In this document: piece after piece, positions 17,506 through 26,465 of the stretch
Numbering within the stretch: position 1 is the first letter of the stretch
How the letters are laid out: every line of letters starts with the position of its first letter
DNA from: CAXXOK01 sp963675365
GTDB lineage: Bacteria > Bacillota > Clostridia > Christensenellales > Aristaeellaceae
DNA length: 64,000 nucleotides
Direction of reading: 5' to 3'
NCBI GenBank assembly: GCA_963675365.2
Contig: CAXXVA010000001.1
Location: forward strand, 62,001 to 126,000
Notes under the pieces: model-generated
The model's input: only the letters and a program-made list of their open reading frames with translations
What the model was told of the DNA's origin: nothing
The model's database searches: none
Translations under genes and position numbers: made by a program

Positions 17506-18573
17506 ATGAAACAGCTTCGCATCGGGCTGGTCGGCACGGGCTGGCGCTCAAACTTTTTTATTCGCATTGCCAGGATGCTGCCGGAGCGGTTTACCGTGAT
17601 CGGCGCGGTATACCGCAGCGAACGCGGACGGGAAACAGCACTTCAATGGGGCGTGCCCGTATTCGGCGATCATCAGGATTTGATCGGCCTCGCGCCGGAT
17701 TATGTGATTTTGTCCGTTAACCGCGACAACATGGGCGAACTCATGCGCCTATATGCACGTCACGAAATTCCCCTGCTGATCGAGACCTTCCCGGCAAAGG
17801 ACGTGGACGAGCTGCTTGCGCTGTACCGCGATCTGGCGGGCGCGAAAATCCAGGTGGCGGAGCAGTACCCCTACCAGCCGCTCAACGCCGCGCGCATCGC
17901 CCTTGCCGATACCGGCATTCTGGGCAAGGTTTATCAGATGCAATCCAGCCTCCCCAACGGCTACCACGCCGTAAGCGTACAGCGAAAGCTGCTGCACGCC
18001 GGGCGTACCTGCCCCGTGATCCGCGCCAACCGTTATACCCATCCCATGACCGGCGGGCCGGGCCGCACCGGCGACCCAACGGAGGACAAGCTGGTCGACG
18101 CAAAACAGATGCTCTACCAACTGGATTACGGCGACCGCCAGGCTATCAACGACCTGGAAGACAACCAGCACCGTTCCTTCATCCGCACACAGCATTGGGT
18201 GATTCGCGGCGAGCGGGGAGAACTGCGCGGCGAAGACGTGCTGTACTTAAAGGATATTGTCACCCCCTGCCGTTTCACGCTGGAGCGCGTCATGGCGGGC
18301 GAAGGGCCGAACCTGGAAGGGCTGTACCTGCGCGGGGTGCGCGGCGGCGATCACGGCTGGTATTATCAAAACCCGTACATGCCCGCACGTTTGTTTGACG
18401 ATGAAATCGCCGTGGCGGCTTGCATGGATAAAATGGGCGTCTATTTGGAAACCGGAGAAGCGTTTTACCCGCTGGAGGAAGAGCTGATGGATCTCTACCT
18501 CGCGCTGATGATCCAGCAAGCGGCGGACGAGGACAGGCCCGTTGCAGTCAAGCCCCAGCCGTGGACGGAGTGA
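17506..18573 (+). CDS. Gfo/Idh/MocA family oxidoreductase
   Basis: A 355-residue NAD(P)-dependent dehydrogenase of the sugar/inositol type. The Rossmann nucleotide site (IGLVGTGWRSNFF) is at the N-terminus. The family's EKP stretch is replaced by ETFPAKD, so the usual catalytic Lys lies a few residues later or is lost. The C-terminal beta-sheet domain fits Gfo/Idh. AGAGG sits about 7 bases before ATG. The substrate is unknown. A stub of an acetyltransferase gene follows. Confidence 0.85.
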   Translation: MKQLRIGLVGTGWRSNFFIRIARMLPERFTVIGAVYRSERGRETALQWGVPVFGDHQDLIGLAPDYVILSVNRDNMGELMRLYARHEIPLLIETFPAKDVDELLALYRDLAGAKIQVAEQYPYQPLNAARIALADTGILGKVYQMQSSLPNGYHAVSVQRKLLHAGRTCPVIRANRYTHPMTGGPGRTGDPTEDKLVDAKQMLYQLDYGDRQAINDLEDNQHRSFIRTQHWVIRGERGELRGEDVLYLKDIVTPCRFTLERVMAGEGPNLEGLYLRGVRGGDHGWYYQNPYMPARLFDDEIAVAACMDKMGVYLETGEAFYPLEEELMDLYLALMIQQAADEDRPVAVKPQPWTE

Positions 18574-18581
18574 CGGCCGGT

Positions 18582-18734
18582 ATGCCGGTCACGTTGGAAC
18601 CGTACACTTTGGATCGCTGCCAGGCGTTCTGGCGCGGCTATACCGCCGACCCGGCCATGTGGTCGGAACCATGCTTATATTATGGCGAAGAGAACGTCAC
18701 GGATTATTATCAAAATTCAAATCTTGGATTCTGA
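18582..18734 (+). pseudogene. Truncated GNAT acetyltransferase (N-terminal remnant)
   Basis: A 50-residue frame starting with ATG 8 bases after the oxidoreductase stop. It reads like the first quarter of a GNAT acetyltransferase (LEPYTLDRCQAFWRGY, DPAMWSEPCLYY, VTDYYQ) and then stops. No acetyl-CoA-binding region is found in any frame before the next gene starts, so the rest seems deleted. It could be a genuine tiny gene, but a decayed remnant is more likely. Confidence 0.5.
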
Positions 18735-18760
18735 AACCTGCCACACAGGAGAAAACAACA

Positions 18761-19618
18761 TTGAGTAACATTCAATCCACTTTGGAAACACTTGGCATTC
18801 CCGCGGGCGAAGCCGGTTTGCTGCGCGACAAGGACGGCGTCGCGGTATACCGCGTTGCATCCGGCGGGACGAGTTATATTTTAAAAACCTACGAAAACGA
18901 GGCCGACCGCCGCGAGATCAAAAACTACCAGGTATTGAACGTTCTCGGCCTGAAAACCCTGCAAATCCTCGGCAGCACGGAAAACGCCCTGCTGATGGAA
19001 GACGTTGCGTACAGCGAAACCCTGCGGCTGGCTGAAAAGGACGATATGGCCGATCCCGCCGTCGCCGTCCGGCTTGCCGCATGGTACAAACAGCTGCACG
19101 AATACGGCAGATCCTTCGTTGCCGCGCACGGCCAGGGCATGTACGACGAGACCGACTGCATTACCCCGGAAAACATGGATGCCGCAGCAGTAAAAACCGG
19201 AACGGCCGATCACCCCGTGTGGGCGCTGCTGCGGGTGCACTTCGCCGAACTTGCGCAAAAAGCAGCGTCCGTCCAGCGGACGCTGACCTATAACGATTTT
19301 TACTATACTAACATGATCGTGGCAAAGGACAAGTCCGCCGCGTTCATGTTCGACTACAATCTGCTGGGCAAGGGCTACGCGTACGCGGATCTGCGCAACG
19401 TCACCTCGTCGCTGGGGCATGAAGCCGGACAGGCGTTCCTTAAAGCGTACGGCGGGTACAACCCCGCGGAGGAGGCGTTCGACGCCGTCGCGTCCATCCT
19501 GACCACGCTGCACTTCGGCTGTCAGAGAGAGACCTTCCCCGCCTGGGCGGAAGAAGAGCTGGAAAAGGTAAAAAACGGCACGCTGGAACAAGCGTTCAGC
19601 CGGCTTTTGGGCGAATGA
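18761..19618 (+). CDS. Aminoglycoside/choline-kinase-like phosphotransferase
   Basis: A 285-residue protein-kinase-fold enzyme that phosphorylates a small molecule. The TTG start is 9 bases after AGGAG; the frame is open far upstream but overlaps the GNAT remnant there. Visible parts are the ATP-lysine strand (SYILKTYENEAD), the catalytic loop LTYNDFYYTNMI (Brenner-type, with Asn-Asp where His-Gly-Asp is usual) and the metal-binding FMFDYNLLG. The substrate is unknown; relatives act on choline, homoserine or aminoglycosides. Resistance should not be assumed. Confidence 0.82.
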   Translation: MSNIQSTLETLGIPAGEAGLLRDKDGVAVYRVASGGTSYILKTYENEADRREIKNYQVLNVLGLKTLQILGSTENALLMEDVAYSETLRLAEKDDMADPAVAVRLAAWYKQLHEYGRSFVAAHGQGMYDETDCITPENMDAAAVKTGTADHPVWALLRVHFAELAQKAASVQRTLTYNDFYYTNMIVAKDKSAAFMFDYNLLGKGYAYADLRNVTSSLGHEAGQAFLKAYGGYNPAEEAFDAVASILTTLHFGCQRETFPAWAEEELEKVKNGTLEQAFSRLLGE

Positions 19619-19654
19619 TCGCTCCGCGCCGCTCTTTCCATCCCCAGCGTTCTA

Positions 19655-19663
19655 TGCTACAAT
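19655..19663 (+). promoter_or_regulatory. Extended -10 promoter of the tadA-hprK-asnS operon
   Basis: TGC directly before TACAAT, about 45 bases upstream of tadA. No strong -35 box. Confidence 0.5.
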
Positions 19664-19705
19664 AATCCGTGTTCACATTTGACTTTCGCCGGAGGACGCA
19701 AAGGC

Positions 19706-20155
19706 ATGACGGATCATGAACGCTCCATGCACGCCGCGCTCAGGGAAGCCGAGCTGGCGGCAGCCGAAGGCGAAGTTCCCGTCGGCGCGGTCATCGTGCG
19801 CGGAGGGGAGATCATCGCCCGCGCGCACAATACGCGCGAGCAGGAAAACGACCCGACGGCACACGCCGAAATGCTCGCGATCCGCAAGGCTGCCGAAGTA
19901 CTCGGCACGCGCAGACTTTCAGATTGCACCCTGTACGTGACCCTGGAACCCTGCCCCATGTGCGCGGGCGCGCTGATCATGGCGCAGCTTGCCGCCTGCT
20001 ATTTCGGCGCGAGCGACGAGCGCCAGGGCTGCGTGGAGAGCATTTACTGTATTCCATCCGATCCCGCGTTTTACCACCACGTGCCATGCACAGGCGGGCT
20101 TTTGGAACAGGAATCCCAGGCGCTTTTGCAAACGTTTTTCGCCAAGCGAAGATAG
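19706..20155 (+). CDS. tadA: tRNA-specific adenosine deaminase
   Basis: Converts A34 to inosine in tRNA-Arg(ACG). At 149 residues it has normal size. Zinc and catalytic motifs: HAEMLAIRKA (His ligand plus proton-shuttle Glu) and PCPMCAGAL (two Cys ligands). The ATG at 19706 with GGAGG 10 bases upstream is preferred over an in-frame ATG 27 bases earlier. It is the first gene of a five-gene run in which each gap is under 25 bases. Confidence 0.95.
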   Translation: MTDHERSMHAALREAELAAAEGEVPVGAVIVRGGEIIARAHNTREQENDPTAHAEMLAIRKAAEVLGTRRLSDCTLYVTLEPCPMCAGALIMAQLAACYFGASDERQGCVESIYCIPSDPAFYHHVPCTGGLLEQESQALLQTFFAKRR

Positions 20156-20166
20156 GAGACTCACTC

Positions 20167-20961
20167 TTGCAGATCGATACCATCGTAACCGACCTGGACG
20201 ACACGCTTCTCAATACGGACACCACCCTTTCCCCCTATACTTTACAGGTGATCGGCGAAGCCAAGCGGCGCGGCATCCGCGTGATTGCCGCAAGCGGCCG
20301 GGCGGCCGTGAGCATGCGGCCCTTTGTGGATATGCTCAATGCCGGCCAGCCATATATCGCCTGCAACGGCGCGCAGCTGATGAATCCGGATCATTCGGAG
20401 ATTTCCTCCAGCATGTTTTTACCGGAACAGGCGAAGGAACTGCTGCGCTACTTCGCCAGGAATGGCTTTTACGCGCAGGTGTACCGGGGCGATTACTTCT
20501 ATTTTGCCAAGGACAGCAATACCGGCCAGCTTTATTCCCGGCAGACCGGCATGCAGGGCAAGGCCGTAGGCGACCTGACGGCGTTTTTGGATTTCCAGAC
20601 GCCCAAGGTGTTAAGCGTCAACGTACCCGAAGCGGTGGAAGCCCTGTACCCCGTCATCCAGAAGGACTTTCCGGACGTTTCGTTTACCATCAGCAAGCCC
20701 AATTTCCTCGAAGCGCAGCCCAAGGGCGTCTCCAAGGGTTCGGCGCTGAAGCAGCTGAGCGAAATGCTTGATTTTTCACCTGAACGCACGATGGTGTTCG
20801 GCGACAGCTTAAACGACGTGCCGATGCTTGCGTTTACCGCAAACAGCGTGGCGATGGCAAACGCCCGCCCGGAGGTTATCCGGGCCGCCCGCTATGTAAC
20901 CGAGCAAACCAACGCGCAGGACGGTATGGCCCATTTTGTAGAGGATCATGTACTTGCCTAA
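20167..20961 (+). CDS. Cof-type HAD-superfamily phosphatase
   Basis: A 264-residue cytoplasmic phosphatase of the Cof/YidA group that removes phosphate from sugar phosphates or nucleotides. Motif I DLDDTLL (nucleophile Asp), motif II SGR, and motif IV GDSLNDVPML are intact, with the large C2-type cap between. The TTG start is 8 bases after GGAG and 11 bases after tadA; no ATG fits. The substrate is unknown. Confidence 0.9.
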   Translation: MQIDTIVTDLDDTLLNTDTTLSPYTLQVIGEAKRRGIRVIAASGRAAVSMRPFVDMLNAGQPYIACNGAQLMNPDHSEISSSMFLPEQAKELLRYFARNGFYAQVYRGDYFYFAKDSNTGQLYSRQTGMQGKAVGDLTAFLDFQTPKVLSVNVPEAVEALYPVIQKDFPDVSFTISKPNFLEAQPKGVSKGSALKQLSEMLDFSPERTMVFGDSLNDVPMLAFTANSVAMANARPEVIRAARYVTEQTNAQDGMAHFVEDHVLA

Positions 20962-20981
20962 TCATCAGGGAGTGTGAACGT

Positions 20982-21914
20982 ATGATCAGGATCGTGGATT
21001 TCGCCAAAGCGCTGGAACTGAAGGTGCTGCACCATTCCACCAAGGATGAGATGAACATCACCCTGCCGGACCTGAACCGGCCGGGCATGCAGTTTTTCGG
21101 GTTCTACGAGTACTTTTCCCACGAACGCCTGCAGGTGATCGGCAAAGCCGAAATGAACTACCTGGAGTCGTGCACCGTACAAAAGCGGTTGTCTATTCTC
21201 AAACCTTTCATGCATTACCCCATTCCCGGCATCGTGATCTGCTGGGGCATGGCGCCGCCCAAAGAGCTGTTGGCGCTGGCAAAGGAATACGATATCCCCA
21301 TTCTGCAATCCCAGAAAAAAACCACGGTCTTTACCCTGCAGGCGATTACCTACTTAAGCCGCCAGCTCGCCCCGCATGAAACCCGCCACGGCGTACTGGT
21401 GGATGTGTTCGGCGTAGGCGTGATGATCACCGGCGACAGCGGCGTGGGCAAGAGCGAAGCGGCGCTTGAACTGGTCAAACGCGGCCACCAGCTGTGCGCC
21501 GACGACGTGGTGGACATCTGCCGTGTTGCCGACGACCGGCTCATCGGCGAATCGCCCGAGACCATCCGCCATTTCATGGAGATCCGCGGCATCGGCATTA
21601 TCGACATCCGCGCGATGTACGGCGTCGGCGCGATCACCCTGTCCAAATCCATCGACCTGGTGATTCATTTGGAAAAATGGAACCAGGAAAAGGAGTACGA
21701 CCGGCTCGGCCTGACGGAGGAAACCACCTCCATCATGAGCGTGAACGTACCCTATCAGGTGATGCCTGTCCGCCCCGGGCGGAACCTTGCCATCATCATC
21801 GAGGTCGCGGCCCGCAACCTGAGCCTCAAACGCCTCGGGTACAGCGCGGCAAGCGAGCTGGACCGCCGCCTGAGCGACCTGATGCAGGGCAACGCGGAAA
21901 ACAATCCGGAATAA
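20982..21914 (+). CDS. hprK: HPr kinase/phosphorylase
   Basis: Phosphorylates and dephosphorylates Ser46 of HPr, setting carbon catabolite repression in low-GC-type Gram-positives. Length is 310 residues. The N-terminal half (1-130) is the MurF-like domain. The C-terminal half has the P-loop GDSGVGKS at 151-158, the family signature EIRGIGIIDIRAMYG, and DDVVDICR. The presence of hprK without ptsH or ptsI in the window says only that CCR control exists. It is 20 bases after the HAD gene and 13 bases before the ROK kinase, whose glucokinase function fits carbon control. Confidence 0.97.
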   Translation: MIRIVDFAKALELKVLHHSTKDEMNITLPDLNRPGMQFFGFYEYFSHERLQVIGKAEMNYLESCTVQKRLSILKPFMHYPIPGIVICWGMAPPKELLALAKEYDIPILQSQKKTTVFTLQAITYLSRQLAPHETRHGVLVDVFGVGVMITGDSGVGKSEAALELVKRGHQLCADDVVDICRVADDRLIGESPETIRHFMEIRGIGIIDIRAMYGVGAITLSKSIDLVIHLEKWNQEKEYDRLGLTEETTSIMSVNVPYQVMPVRPGRNLAIIIEVAARNLSLKRLGYSAASELDRRLSDLMQGNAENNPE

Positions 21915-21927
21915 ACGGAGGAAGCGT

Positions 21928-22893
21928 ATGGTTTATATCGGGATCGACGTCGGCGGCACGGACGTAAAAATCGGGCTGCTGGATGAAAACGCCAATATCC
22001 TGGCACAGGGTAAAACGCCCACCGGCGTAGGCGGAAGCTATCAGGAGATTATCCGCAACATGGCGGAATACGCCATTGCGTTGCTGTCGCAGACCGGGTA
22101 TACGGTGGACGACGTGGCGGCGGTCGGCGTGGGCGTGCCCGGCGTGACGAACAGCCAAACCGGCGTCGTGATGCGCTGCGTCAACATGGCGTGGTGGGAC
22201 GTCCCCCTGCGCGAGGAAATGCAAAAGCATATTCCAAAACCCATGGTGATTGATAACGACGCCAACCTCGCCGGCTTTGCCGAAAGCATTTGCGGGGTCA
22301 GCGCCGGTACGGATTCAAGCATGTTCATCACCCTGGGTACGGGCGTCGGCGGCGGGCTGGTTTTCCGCGACAGGCTGTGGAGCGGGCATAACAGCGCGGG
22401 CGGCGAGATCGGCCACATCACCATGATGATCGACGGCGAGCAATGCACCTGCGGGCGCAAGGGCTGTTTGGAACGCTATTGCAGCGCCACCGCACTGATC
22501 CGCATTGCCAAAGAAGCGGCGATCGAGCACCACGAAAGCACGCTTTGGTCGGTGAGCGACAACAACCTGGAAAAGCTCAACGGTAAGAATATCTTTGCCT
22601 GCGCCATGGCCGGGGACGAGACGGCGCTCCAGGTGTTCGATCAGTATATCCACTATTTATGCCTGGCGCTGTCCTCGATCATCGCGCTGCTCGACCCCGA
22701 GGTGATCGTCATCGGCGGCGGGCTTTCCAAGGATGGGCCGTTTCTGCTCGGTGCGATTGAAAAACGTATCCAAGGCTATTTAGCCTTCCCCGAAGTTCCC
22801 TATGCCGATATCAAGATCGCCACGCTGGGCGCGAACGCCGGATTTATCGGCGCGGCGATGCTTGCCAAACAAACCCTGGAGGATGCACAATGA
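21928..22893 (+). CDS. ROK-family glucokinase
   Basis: A 321-residue sugar kinase, most likely glucokinase, making glucose-6-phosphate from glucose and ATP. The phosphate-binding loop is IGIDVGGTDVKIGLLD; the catalytic Asp is in VIDNDANLAG; HITM plus the zinc motif CTCGRKGCLERYCS is the ROK signature; IGGGLSKDG is the adenosine loop. There is no DNA-binding N-terminus, so it is a kinase, not a NagC-type repressor. It overlaps asnS by four bases (ATGA). Other hexoses or N-acetylated sugars are possible substrates. Confidence 0.92.
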   Translation: MVYIGIDVGGTDVKIGLLDENANILAQGKTPTGVGGSYQEIIRNMAEYAIALLSQTGYTVDDVAAVGVGVPGVTNSQTGVVMRCVNMAWWDVPLREEMQKHIPKPMVIDNDANLAGFAESICGVSAGTDSSMFITLGTGVGGGLVFRDRLWSGHNSAGGEIGHITMMIDGEQCTCGRKGCLERYCSATALIRIAKEAAIEHHESTLWSVSDNNLEKLNGKNIFACAMAGDETALQVFDQYIHYLCLALSSIIALLDPEVIVIGGGLSKDGPFLLGAIEKRIQGYLAFPEVPYADIKIATLGANAGFIGAAMLAKQTLEDAQ

Positions 22894-24281
22894 CACATTC
22901 CATAGCCGACCTGTTTCAGAATCCACCCAAAGCGGATATCGAAGGCTTTTCAATCTCCGGCTGGGTACGCACCGTACGCGATTCCAAAGCGTTCGGGTTC
23001 ATTGAGCTCAACGACGGTACGAGCTTTAAAAACCTCCAGCTCGTGCTGGAGGACGGAAAAACCGAAGGTTTCGCGGACGCTTTGAAGATCACGCTGGGCA
23101 GCGCGATCCGCGCCACCGGCACGCTTACCATGACCCCCGGCATGCAGCAGCCCTTCGAGCTGAAAGCGCAGGCTGTGGAAGTTGTCGGCATGAGCGATCC
23201 GTCCTATCCGCTGCAAAAAAAGCGCCACAGTTTTGAATACCTGCGCACCATCGCGCATCTGCGCCCCCGCACCAACGCGTATTCAGCGGTATTCCGCATC
23301 CGCTCGCTCGCCGCGCAGATCATCCACCAGTTCTTCCACGAGCGCGGCTTTGTATACGTGCATACGCCCATTATCACCGCCAGCGACTGCGAGGGCGCGG
23401 GCGAGATGTTCCAGGTGACGACGCTGGACGTCGGCAATCCGCCCAGAACAGAACAGGGTGCGGTGGATTACGGCGAGGATTTTTTCAAGAAACAGGCCAA
23501 CCTTACCGTCAGCGGCCAGCTGAACGTGGAAACCTTCTGCCTGGCGTTTCGAAACGTATACACCTTCGGCCCCACCTTCCGCGCGGAGATTAGCTACACG
23601 CAGCGCCATGCGGCGGAGTTTTGGATGATCGAGCCGGAGATCGCCTTCGCCGATCTGTTTGACGATATGGCGCTTGCCGAGGAGATGATTAAGTACGTCA
23701 TCACCCGCGTGATGGAGGAAGCGCCCAACGAAATGAATTTCTTAAGCAGCTTTGTGGAAAAAGGCCTCATTGAAAAGCTGACCGCGCTCAAAAACAGCGA
23801 GTTCGTACGCTGCACCTACACCGACGCGATCGAAATCCTTAAAAACAGCGGCGCGCAGTTTGAATACCCCGTTAGCTGGGGCGTGGATCTGCAAACCGAA
23901 CACGAGCGTTACCTGACCGAGAAGCACTTTGGCAAGCCCGTGTTCGTGTACAATTATCCAAAAGAGATCAAGGCGTTCTACATGCGACTGAACGACGACA
24001 ATCAGACCGTCGCGGCGGTCGATATGCTCGTGCCGGGCGTCGGCGAGCTGATCGGCGGCAGCCAGCGCGAAGAACGCGAGGACGTGCTCAAGGCGCGTAT
24101 CGCCGAGTACAAGCTCGACGAGGAATCCTACGCCTGGTACCTGGATACCCGGCGCTTCGGCACCGCCCCGCACGCGGGTTTCGGGCTGGGCTTTGAACGG
24201 CTGATTATGTACCTGACGGGAATGTCGAATATCCGGGACGTGCTGCCGTTCCCAAGAACCACCGGGAACGCGGAATTCTAA
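22890..24281 (+). CDS. asnS: Asparaginyl-tRNA synthetase
   Basis: Class IIb synthetase of 463 residues charging tRNA-Asn. The N-terminal OB-fold anticodon domain (SISGWVRTVRDSKAFGFIELNDG) is followed by the catalytic core with motif 1, motif 2 (FRNVYTFGPTFRAE) and motif 3 (HAGFGLGFERLIMYLTG). The cell can therefore make Asn-tRNA directly rather than only by GatCAB. It is translated by overlap from the ROK gene and closes the operon before a strong terminator. Confidence 0.97.
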   Translation: MTHSIADLFQNPPKADIEGFSISGWVRTVRDSKAFGFIELNDGTSFKNLQLVLEDGKTEGFADALKITLGSAIRATGTLTMTPGMQQPFELKAQAVEVVGMSDPSYPLQKKRHSFEYLRTIAHLRPRTNAYSAVFRIRSLAAQIIHQFFHERGFVYVHTPIITASDCEGAGEMFQVTTLDVGNPPRTEQGAVDYGEDFFKKQANLTVSGQLNVETFCLAFRNVYTFGPTFRAEISYTQRHAAEFWMIEPEIAFADLFDDMALAEEMIKYVITRVMEEAPNEMNFLSSFVEKGLIEKLTALKNSEFVRCTYTDAIEILKNSGAQFEYPVSWGVDLQTEHERYLTEKHFGKPVFVYNYPKEIKAFYMRLNDDNQTVAAVDMLVPGVGELIGGSQREEREDVLKARIAEYKLDEESYAWYLDTRRFGTAPHAGFGLGFERLIMYLTGMSNIRDVLPFPRTTGNAEF

Positions 24282-24296
24282 ACCGCTCTATGTTTT

Positions 24297-24327
24297 CGCC
24301 ACAGCAAAAATGCTGTGGCGTTTTTTT
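24297..24327 (+). terminator. Terminator of the tadA-asnS operon
   Basis: A 9-bp stem, CGCCACAGC / GCTGTGGCG, a six-base A-rich loop and T7. Confidence 0.93.
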
Positions 24328-24517
24328 CGATTCGGATCTGACCCGTATCTTGTATATAATCGGTTGGGAAGGACGAGTGTTTCACACGGAATGATGCGTG
24401 GTACATGGTTAGGATAGAAATGCCGGCACTTCGTGAAGATACATACAGCAGAGCAGACGATAGTACGCTTTGATTATTGACCGGACTGAGATGATGACAG
24501 GAGGATAATGCAAAGAA

Positions 24518-25588
24518 ATGAAACACAGACAGAAACAGAAAATGAGTACAAAACGGAAAATCGTTCTGATTATCATTCTGGCGGTCACCGTTGCCGGTAC
24601 CGCGCTTACGGTCCCTTGGGACCTGCTGCGGATATGGATAGCGCCCTTGCCGGATACCGTGCAGACGCAGGTTGACGACGCCGTAAAATATGGATTGGAT
24701 GGCATCGTCGTCTATGTGGATCAAGCAGGGAAAGAACCCGCCCTCTACGCCGCGGGATGGAAGGACAGACAGAATCAAATACCGGCCGATCCGCAAGCGC
24801 TGTTTAAAATCGCCAGCATCAGCAAATTATACATCGCCGCTGCCGCCGCCAAATTGGTCGACAGCCAGGCCTTATCCCTGGACAGCACGCTCGCGGAGCT
24901 CTTGCCGGAAGTTGAGGACAGAATCGAGTTTTCGGATGAAATCACGCTCAGAATGCTGCTGCAGCACCGCAGCGGCATCCCCGACTGGATCAAAGACCCC
25001 GCGTTTCCATGGAACCGATCGGTGACGAATGTGGACGACGTTTTGGCGTTTGTTTTGGATGACCCCGCCGATTTTAAGCCCGATACCCGTTACGCGTATT
25101 CCAACACCAATTATCTGCTCATCGGAAAAATCCTGGACAAAACGCTTGGGTATGACCATCAGGAGTATATTCGTCAGGAGCTGCTCACGCCGCTTGGACT
25201 GACACACACGTTCGGTTCCTTAAGCGATGTGAATGTCAACGAAGTGTTCAGCGGATATACCGTTGAATATGACGGCGATGTCAAAATGCTTGATTTCGTC
25301 GCGCCGGGCGGTTCCATGGTTGCCACCGCTCAGGACGTCGGAATCTTCTTGCGTGCACTCAACGACGGTTCCCTGCTGACGGACAGCGAACAGGCCGTGT
25401 ATTCATCCGTGTATGTGTATGAGCATACGGGTTTGCTTCCGGGCTACTCCAGCATCGCCAAGTACTATAAAGATATTGACACGGTTGTTGTGCAGTTCGT
25501 CAATACCAGCGGCGGAAAGACCTGGGGAAAAACGGAACTCATATATAACCGCATCGTCAGAATTCTGCGGCGGCAAAACGGGCAGTAA
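24518..25588 (+). CDS. Beta-lactamase-fold serine hydrolase (class C / PBP4*-like), membrane-anchored
   Basis: A 356-residue exported serine hydrolase. The basic N-terminus and one hydrophobic helix (IVLIIILAVTVAGTALTV) anchor it outside the membrane. Active-site motifs: SISK (the SxxK nucleophile, near residue 98), YSNTN (YxN) and EHTGLLPGY in place of KTG. HRSGIPDW is typical of the EstB/PBP4* group, which are peptidases or esterases; drug resistance is not implied. Start choice is uncertain: AGGAGG is 13 bases upstream of ATG 24518, and a second in-frame ATG lies at 24542. Confidence 0.87.
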   Translation: MKHRQKQKMSTKRKIVLIIILAVTVAGTALTVPWDLLRIWIAPLPDTVQTQVDDAVKYGLDGIVVYVDQAGKEPALYAAGWKDRQNQIPADPQALFKIASISKLYIAAAAAKLVDSQALSLDSTLAELLPEVEDRIEFSDEITLRMLLQHRSGIPDWIKDPAFPWNRSVTNVDDVLAFVLDDPADFKPDTRYAYSNTNYLLIGKILDKTLGYDHQEYIRQELLTPLGLTHTFGSLSDVNVNEVFSGYTVEYDGDVKMLDFVAPGGSMVATAQDVGIFLRALNDGSLLTDSEQAVYSSVYVYEHTGLLPGYSSIAKYYKDIDTVVVQFVNTSGGKTWGKTELIYNRIVRILRRQNGQ

Positions 25589-25611
25589 TCTGAACACCCG
25601 TCGCAGTTTTT

Positions 25612-26334
25612 CTACGGTAAAAACTTGCTGGATTTGATGGTGGCTTCGAGCCTTGATTCCACGTATCGTCTCAGCACTTCAAACAGGGTCTTGTCCCCGG
25701 CGATCTCCGGGACGCCGAGGCCCTGTTTGAGCGTCTGGCGCATCCAGTTGAGCTGCTCGGCGGATAAGCGCATCAGCGCGCCCTTGGCGCAGCCGCGGCA
25801 GCAGATGCCGCCCTCGATGATATCAAAATACGCGCTCTGGGTGGGCGCGATCTCCTTTTGACAGTATACGCAGTGGTTCAGGCGCGGGCGGTACCCGTTA
25901 TCCACAGCGAAGAGCAATAGAAAGCTGTTGACGATCATCAGGGGGTTAGCGTCCGTATCGTAACACAGGCTATAAAGGCTCGCCGTCAAAAGCTCGTACA
26001 GGGTTTCGGCCTCCTGCTCGGGGTGGGCGGCGGCGTTGGCGAGCTGCAGCATGTACGCCCCGCAGGTCATGCGGTAGGCGTCCAGCCGTACGGGATAATA
26101 CGATTCGGCGATGTTGCAGGAGGTCAGGGTATAGCGGTCCTGGCTGCGAAACGCCACAAACTCGCCCTGCACAAAGCTTTCGCTGGCGGACATCAGGCAG
26201 CTTTTGGGCCTGCGGCACCCGCGCGAGAGCACGTCCACGCGCCCCTTGTCGGGCGTAAGCAGGGTCAGCATCCGGTCCCGGTCGCGGTAATTGGCGACCC
26301 GGAGCACAATGCCTTGCAGCGTTTCAGACGGCAT
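25612..26334 (-). CDS. recO: DNA repair protein RecO
   Basis: A 240-residue recombination mediator that helps load RecA on SSB-coated DNA with RecR. The N-terminal OB fold (LQGIVLRVANYRDRDRMLTLLTPDKGRVDVLSRGCRR) and the C-terminal helical domain with zinc cysteines (CVYC ... CCRGC) are visible. GGAGG lies just before ATG. It is convergent with the serine hydrolase, 23 bases away, and divergent from the GlmU-like gene. Confidence 0.94.
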   Translation of the reverse strand: MPSETLQGIVLRVANYRDRDRMLTLLTPDKGRVDVLSRGCRRPKSCLMSASESFVQGEFVAFRSQDRYTLTSCNIAESYYPVRLDAYRMTCGAYMLQLANAAAHPEQEAETLYELLTASLYSLCYDTDANPLMIVNSFLLLFAVDNGYRPRLNHCVYCQKEIAPTQSAYFDIIEGGICCRGCAKGALMRLSAEQLNWMRQTLKQGLGVPEIAGDKTLFEVLRRYVESRLEATIKSSKFLP

Positions 26335-26368
26335 GGTTCCTCCCCGAAAGTTTAAAATCTACACCGCA

Positions 26369-26377
26369 ATTATACCA
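26369..26377 (-). promoter_or_regulatory. Extended -10 promoter of recO
   Basis: Minus strand TGG directly before TATAAT, about 35 bases upstream of the recO start. Confidence 0.5.
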
Positions 26378-26427
26378 CAACGGCACAAGCACGCGTGCAA
26401 AAGCGTCTGGCATGGAAAGCCCCGATA

Positions 26428-26436
26428 TGGTATACT
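26428..26436 (+). promoter_or_regulatory. Extended -10 promoter of the GlmU-like/pth/mfd operon
   Basis: TGG directly before TATACT, about 30 bases upstream of the start codon. It points away from the recO promoter. Confidence 0.5.
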
Positions 26437-26465
26437 TTGGGCATTGAGATGCGGGAGGGATATGG

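Noticed and set aside
18542..18760. An N-terminal extension of the kinase frame.
   Set aside because: It overlaps the GNAT remnant in another frame and lacks a start signal. The TTG at 18761 has AGGAG at the right distance and begins where family homology begins.
24508..24675. An ATG right after AGGAGG in another frame before the serine hydrolase.
   Set aside because: The spacing is only 3 bases, and the frame gives a short unmatched peptide that stops within the hydrolase gene.
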